Assembly (NCBI GenBank): GCA_029287555.1
Contig: JARFQX010000258.1
Coordinates: 1-6,472 of the forward strand
Length of the DNA: 6,472 nucleotides
Source: Rubripirellula sp.
Lineage (GTDB): Bacteria; Planctomycetota; Planctomycetia; Pirellulales; Pirellulaceae
Direction: 5' to 3'
A model generated the notes under the pieces. That model was not told the origin of the DNA. It saw nothing but the letters and a program-made list of their open reading frames with translations, and made no database searches. Made by a program: the position numbers and the translations under genes. Each line of letters begins with the position of its first letter. Position 1 is the stretch's first letter. Below, piece after piece: positions 5,921-6,472 of the stretch.

Positions 5921-6030
5921 GCGTCGCGTTCGCGACAGGCCCGAAAGGCCGACAGATAAGTTGCCGGGTTTGTCAGAACCCGGGGCTGAATTACACGATC
6001 GAGCAAAGGCCCAGCGGTCCGACATAAGGG
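5921..6030. repeat. Structured intergenic repeat-like segment after the response regulator
   Basis: The segment directly follows the response regulator stop and is built of short palindromes. GTCGCG/CGCGAC (5923-5928 and 5931-5936) form one pair, GGCC/GGCC (5939-5950) another, and CCGGGTT/AACCCGG (5964-5970 and 5977-5983) a 7-bp stem with a TGTCAG loop. It also holds a near-direct repeat of the form AGGCCC-N3/4-GG-(C/T)-CCGACA…TAAG-like sequence at 5937-5960 and 6007-6028. No T tract follows any stem, so it is not a clear terminator. The look is that of dispersed intergenic repeats in Rhodopirellula-type genomes, from memory and unverified. Small frames crossing it on both strands have no protein character. 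Confidence 0.45.
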
Positions 6031-6060
6031 ATGAAGCCGAGACGATCGCTTCGACCGATC

Positions 6061-6120
6061 CTTCTTTACTTCTCTTTTCTTTGCGACTTCCCATTTCTCG
6101 CGCCTCTGCGTGAACTCTCC
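6061..6120. repeat. Pyrimidine-rich segment resembling a widespread CTCTGCGTGA-type repeat
   Basis: The plus strand is strongly pyrimidine-rich, with TTTGCGACTTCC (6080-6091) and then CGCCTCTGCGTGAACTC (6101-6117). On the minus strand this reads GTTCACGCAGAGGCGCGAG, which resembles the TTCACGCAGAGxCGC repeats scattered between genes in many bacteria. That match is from memory. The segment lies in the 321-base gap before the sulfatase gene. The rest of the gap (6121-6241) shows no gene and no convincing promoter. Confidence 0.4.
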
Positions 6121-6241
6121 CTTTTTCTCTGTCGTCTTGGCGACAAGAGCATTCGGGCTTCGCTCGTGAGTGGATCGAATGTGGCTACAATGGCGACGTC
6201 GAAAGCCCCTTCCTGAACACGCTTTGCTCGCCGAGCCGACC

Positions 6242-6472
6242 ATGATTCGTATCGTTCTCGCGTTGCTACCCTTGTTGCTTGTTTCCGCTGGTCTTGCCCA
6301 GAGTAACGATGGCAATCGTCCCAACGTGATGATCATCATGGCCGATGACTGCACGTTCAATGATCTGCCGATGTACGGTGGTGAGAACGCGGTCACTCCC
6401 AACCTGGAACAACTTGCCGGCGAAGGAATGCTATTCAATCGGGCGTACTTGGCTGAGGCGATGTGCCAACCG
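6242..6472 (+). CDS. Secreted sulfatase, N-terminal part (truncated by window end)
   Basis: The first 77 residues of a type I (formylglycine) sulfatase are present, and the frame is still open at the last base. Such enzymes hydrolyse sulfate esters, here probably on exported or algal polysaccharides. Residues 1-19 form a signal peptide with a short basic start, a Leu/Val-rich core and a likely cut after Ala19 (GLA/QS). The mature start has RPNVMIIMADD (26-36), where Asp35-Asp36 supply calcium ligands, then the YGG (45-47) and TPNLEQLA (52-59) stretches typical of the fold. The last residues, MCQP (74-77), are the beginning of the C-x-P-x-R motif whose Cys75 is converted to formylglycine. No Shine-Dalgarno site precedes the ATG. 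It is separated from the response regulator by a repeat-rich gap and is probably transcribed on its own. Confidence 0.93.
   Translation, partial: MIRIVLALLPLLLVSAGLAQSNDGNRPNVMIIMADDCTFNDLPMYGGENAVTPNLEQLAGEGMLFNRAYLAEAMCQP

Noticed and set aside
5964..5983. CCGGGTT/AACCCGG stem as terminator of the response regulator
   Set aside because: No run of T follows the stem, so intrinsic termination is not supported.
5916..6026. 36-codon frame starting at an ATGA overlap with the response regulator stop
   Set aside because: The overlap looks like coupling, but the frame runs through the palindromic repeat segment and the product has no recognisable features.
6186..6191. TACAAT as a -10 box for the sulfatase gene
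   Set aside because: The hexamer is good, but no acceptable -35 box lies at 16-18 bases (CTCGTG at 17), so the match alone is not enough.
5893..6438. 181-residue minus-strand open frame across the gap and the sulfatase start
   Set aside because: It runs antisense to the sulfatase signal peptide and through both intergenic repeat segments, with no domain signature.

Overview
The window looks like chromosomal DNA from a marine planctomycete of the Rhodopirellula/Pirellulales type. This is inferred from three things: moderately high GC with spacious, repeat-bearing intergenic regions; almost no Shine-Dalgarno-like sites before clear genes; and the gene families present, including a MoxR-DUF58 pair and a secreted formylglycine sulfatase. 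I cannot confirm the species from the sequence alone.

Layout. Positions 1-123 hold the very acidic C-terminal tail of an unidentified protein. After a gap with a short tandem repeat and a possible promoter come two overlapping plus-strand housekeeping genes: ispD (MEP isoprenoid pathway) and tyrS (tyrosyl-tRNA synthetase). Positions 2359-2749 separate tyrS from a convergent gene. They hold two directly repeated copies of an internally palindromic TACGAG-rich element, and between the copies a Rho-independent terminator nested inside a longer inverted repeat.

The minus strand then carries a two-gene unit, read right to left: a MoxR-family AAA+ ATPase (5354-4251) followed by a DUF58 membrane protein (4137-2767). 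In many bacteria this pair acts together at the membrane, the ATPase probably remodelling or activating partner proteins. No transglutaminase or classical von Willebrand A gene follows here. Diverging from moxR is a single-domain CheY-like response regulator (5513-5920) with a small hairpin directly before its start. A 321-base repeat-rich gap follows, then the start of a secreted sulfatase gene that runs off the end exactly inside its CxPxR catalytic motif.

I see no CRISPR array, tRNA, rRNA, transposase or phage gene, and no convincing new multi-gene system. The least explained material is non-coding: the paired palindromic elements that abut the 3' ends of both convergent genes, the structured segment between them, and a separate repeat cluster before the sulfatase.
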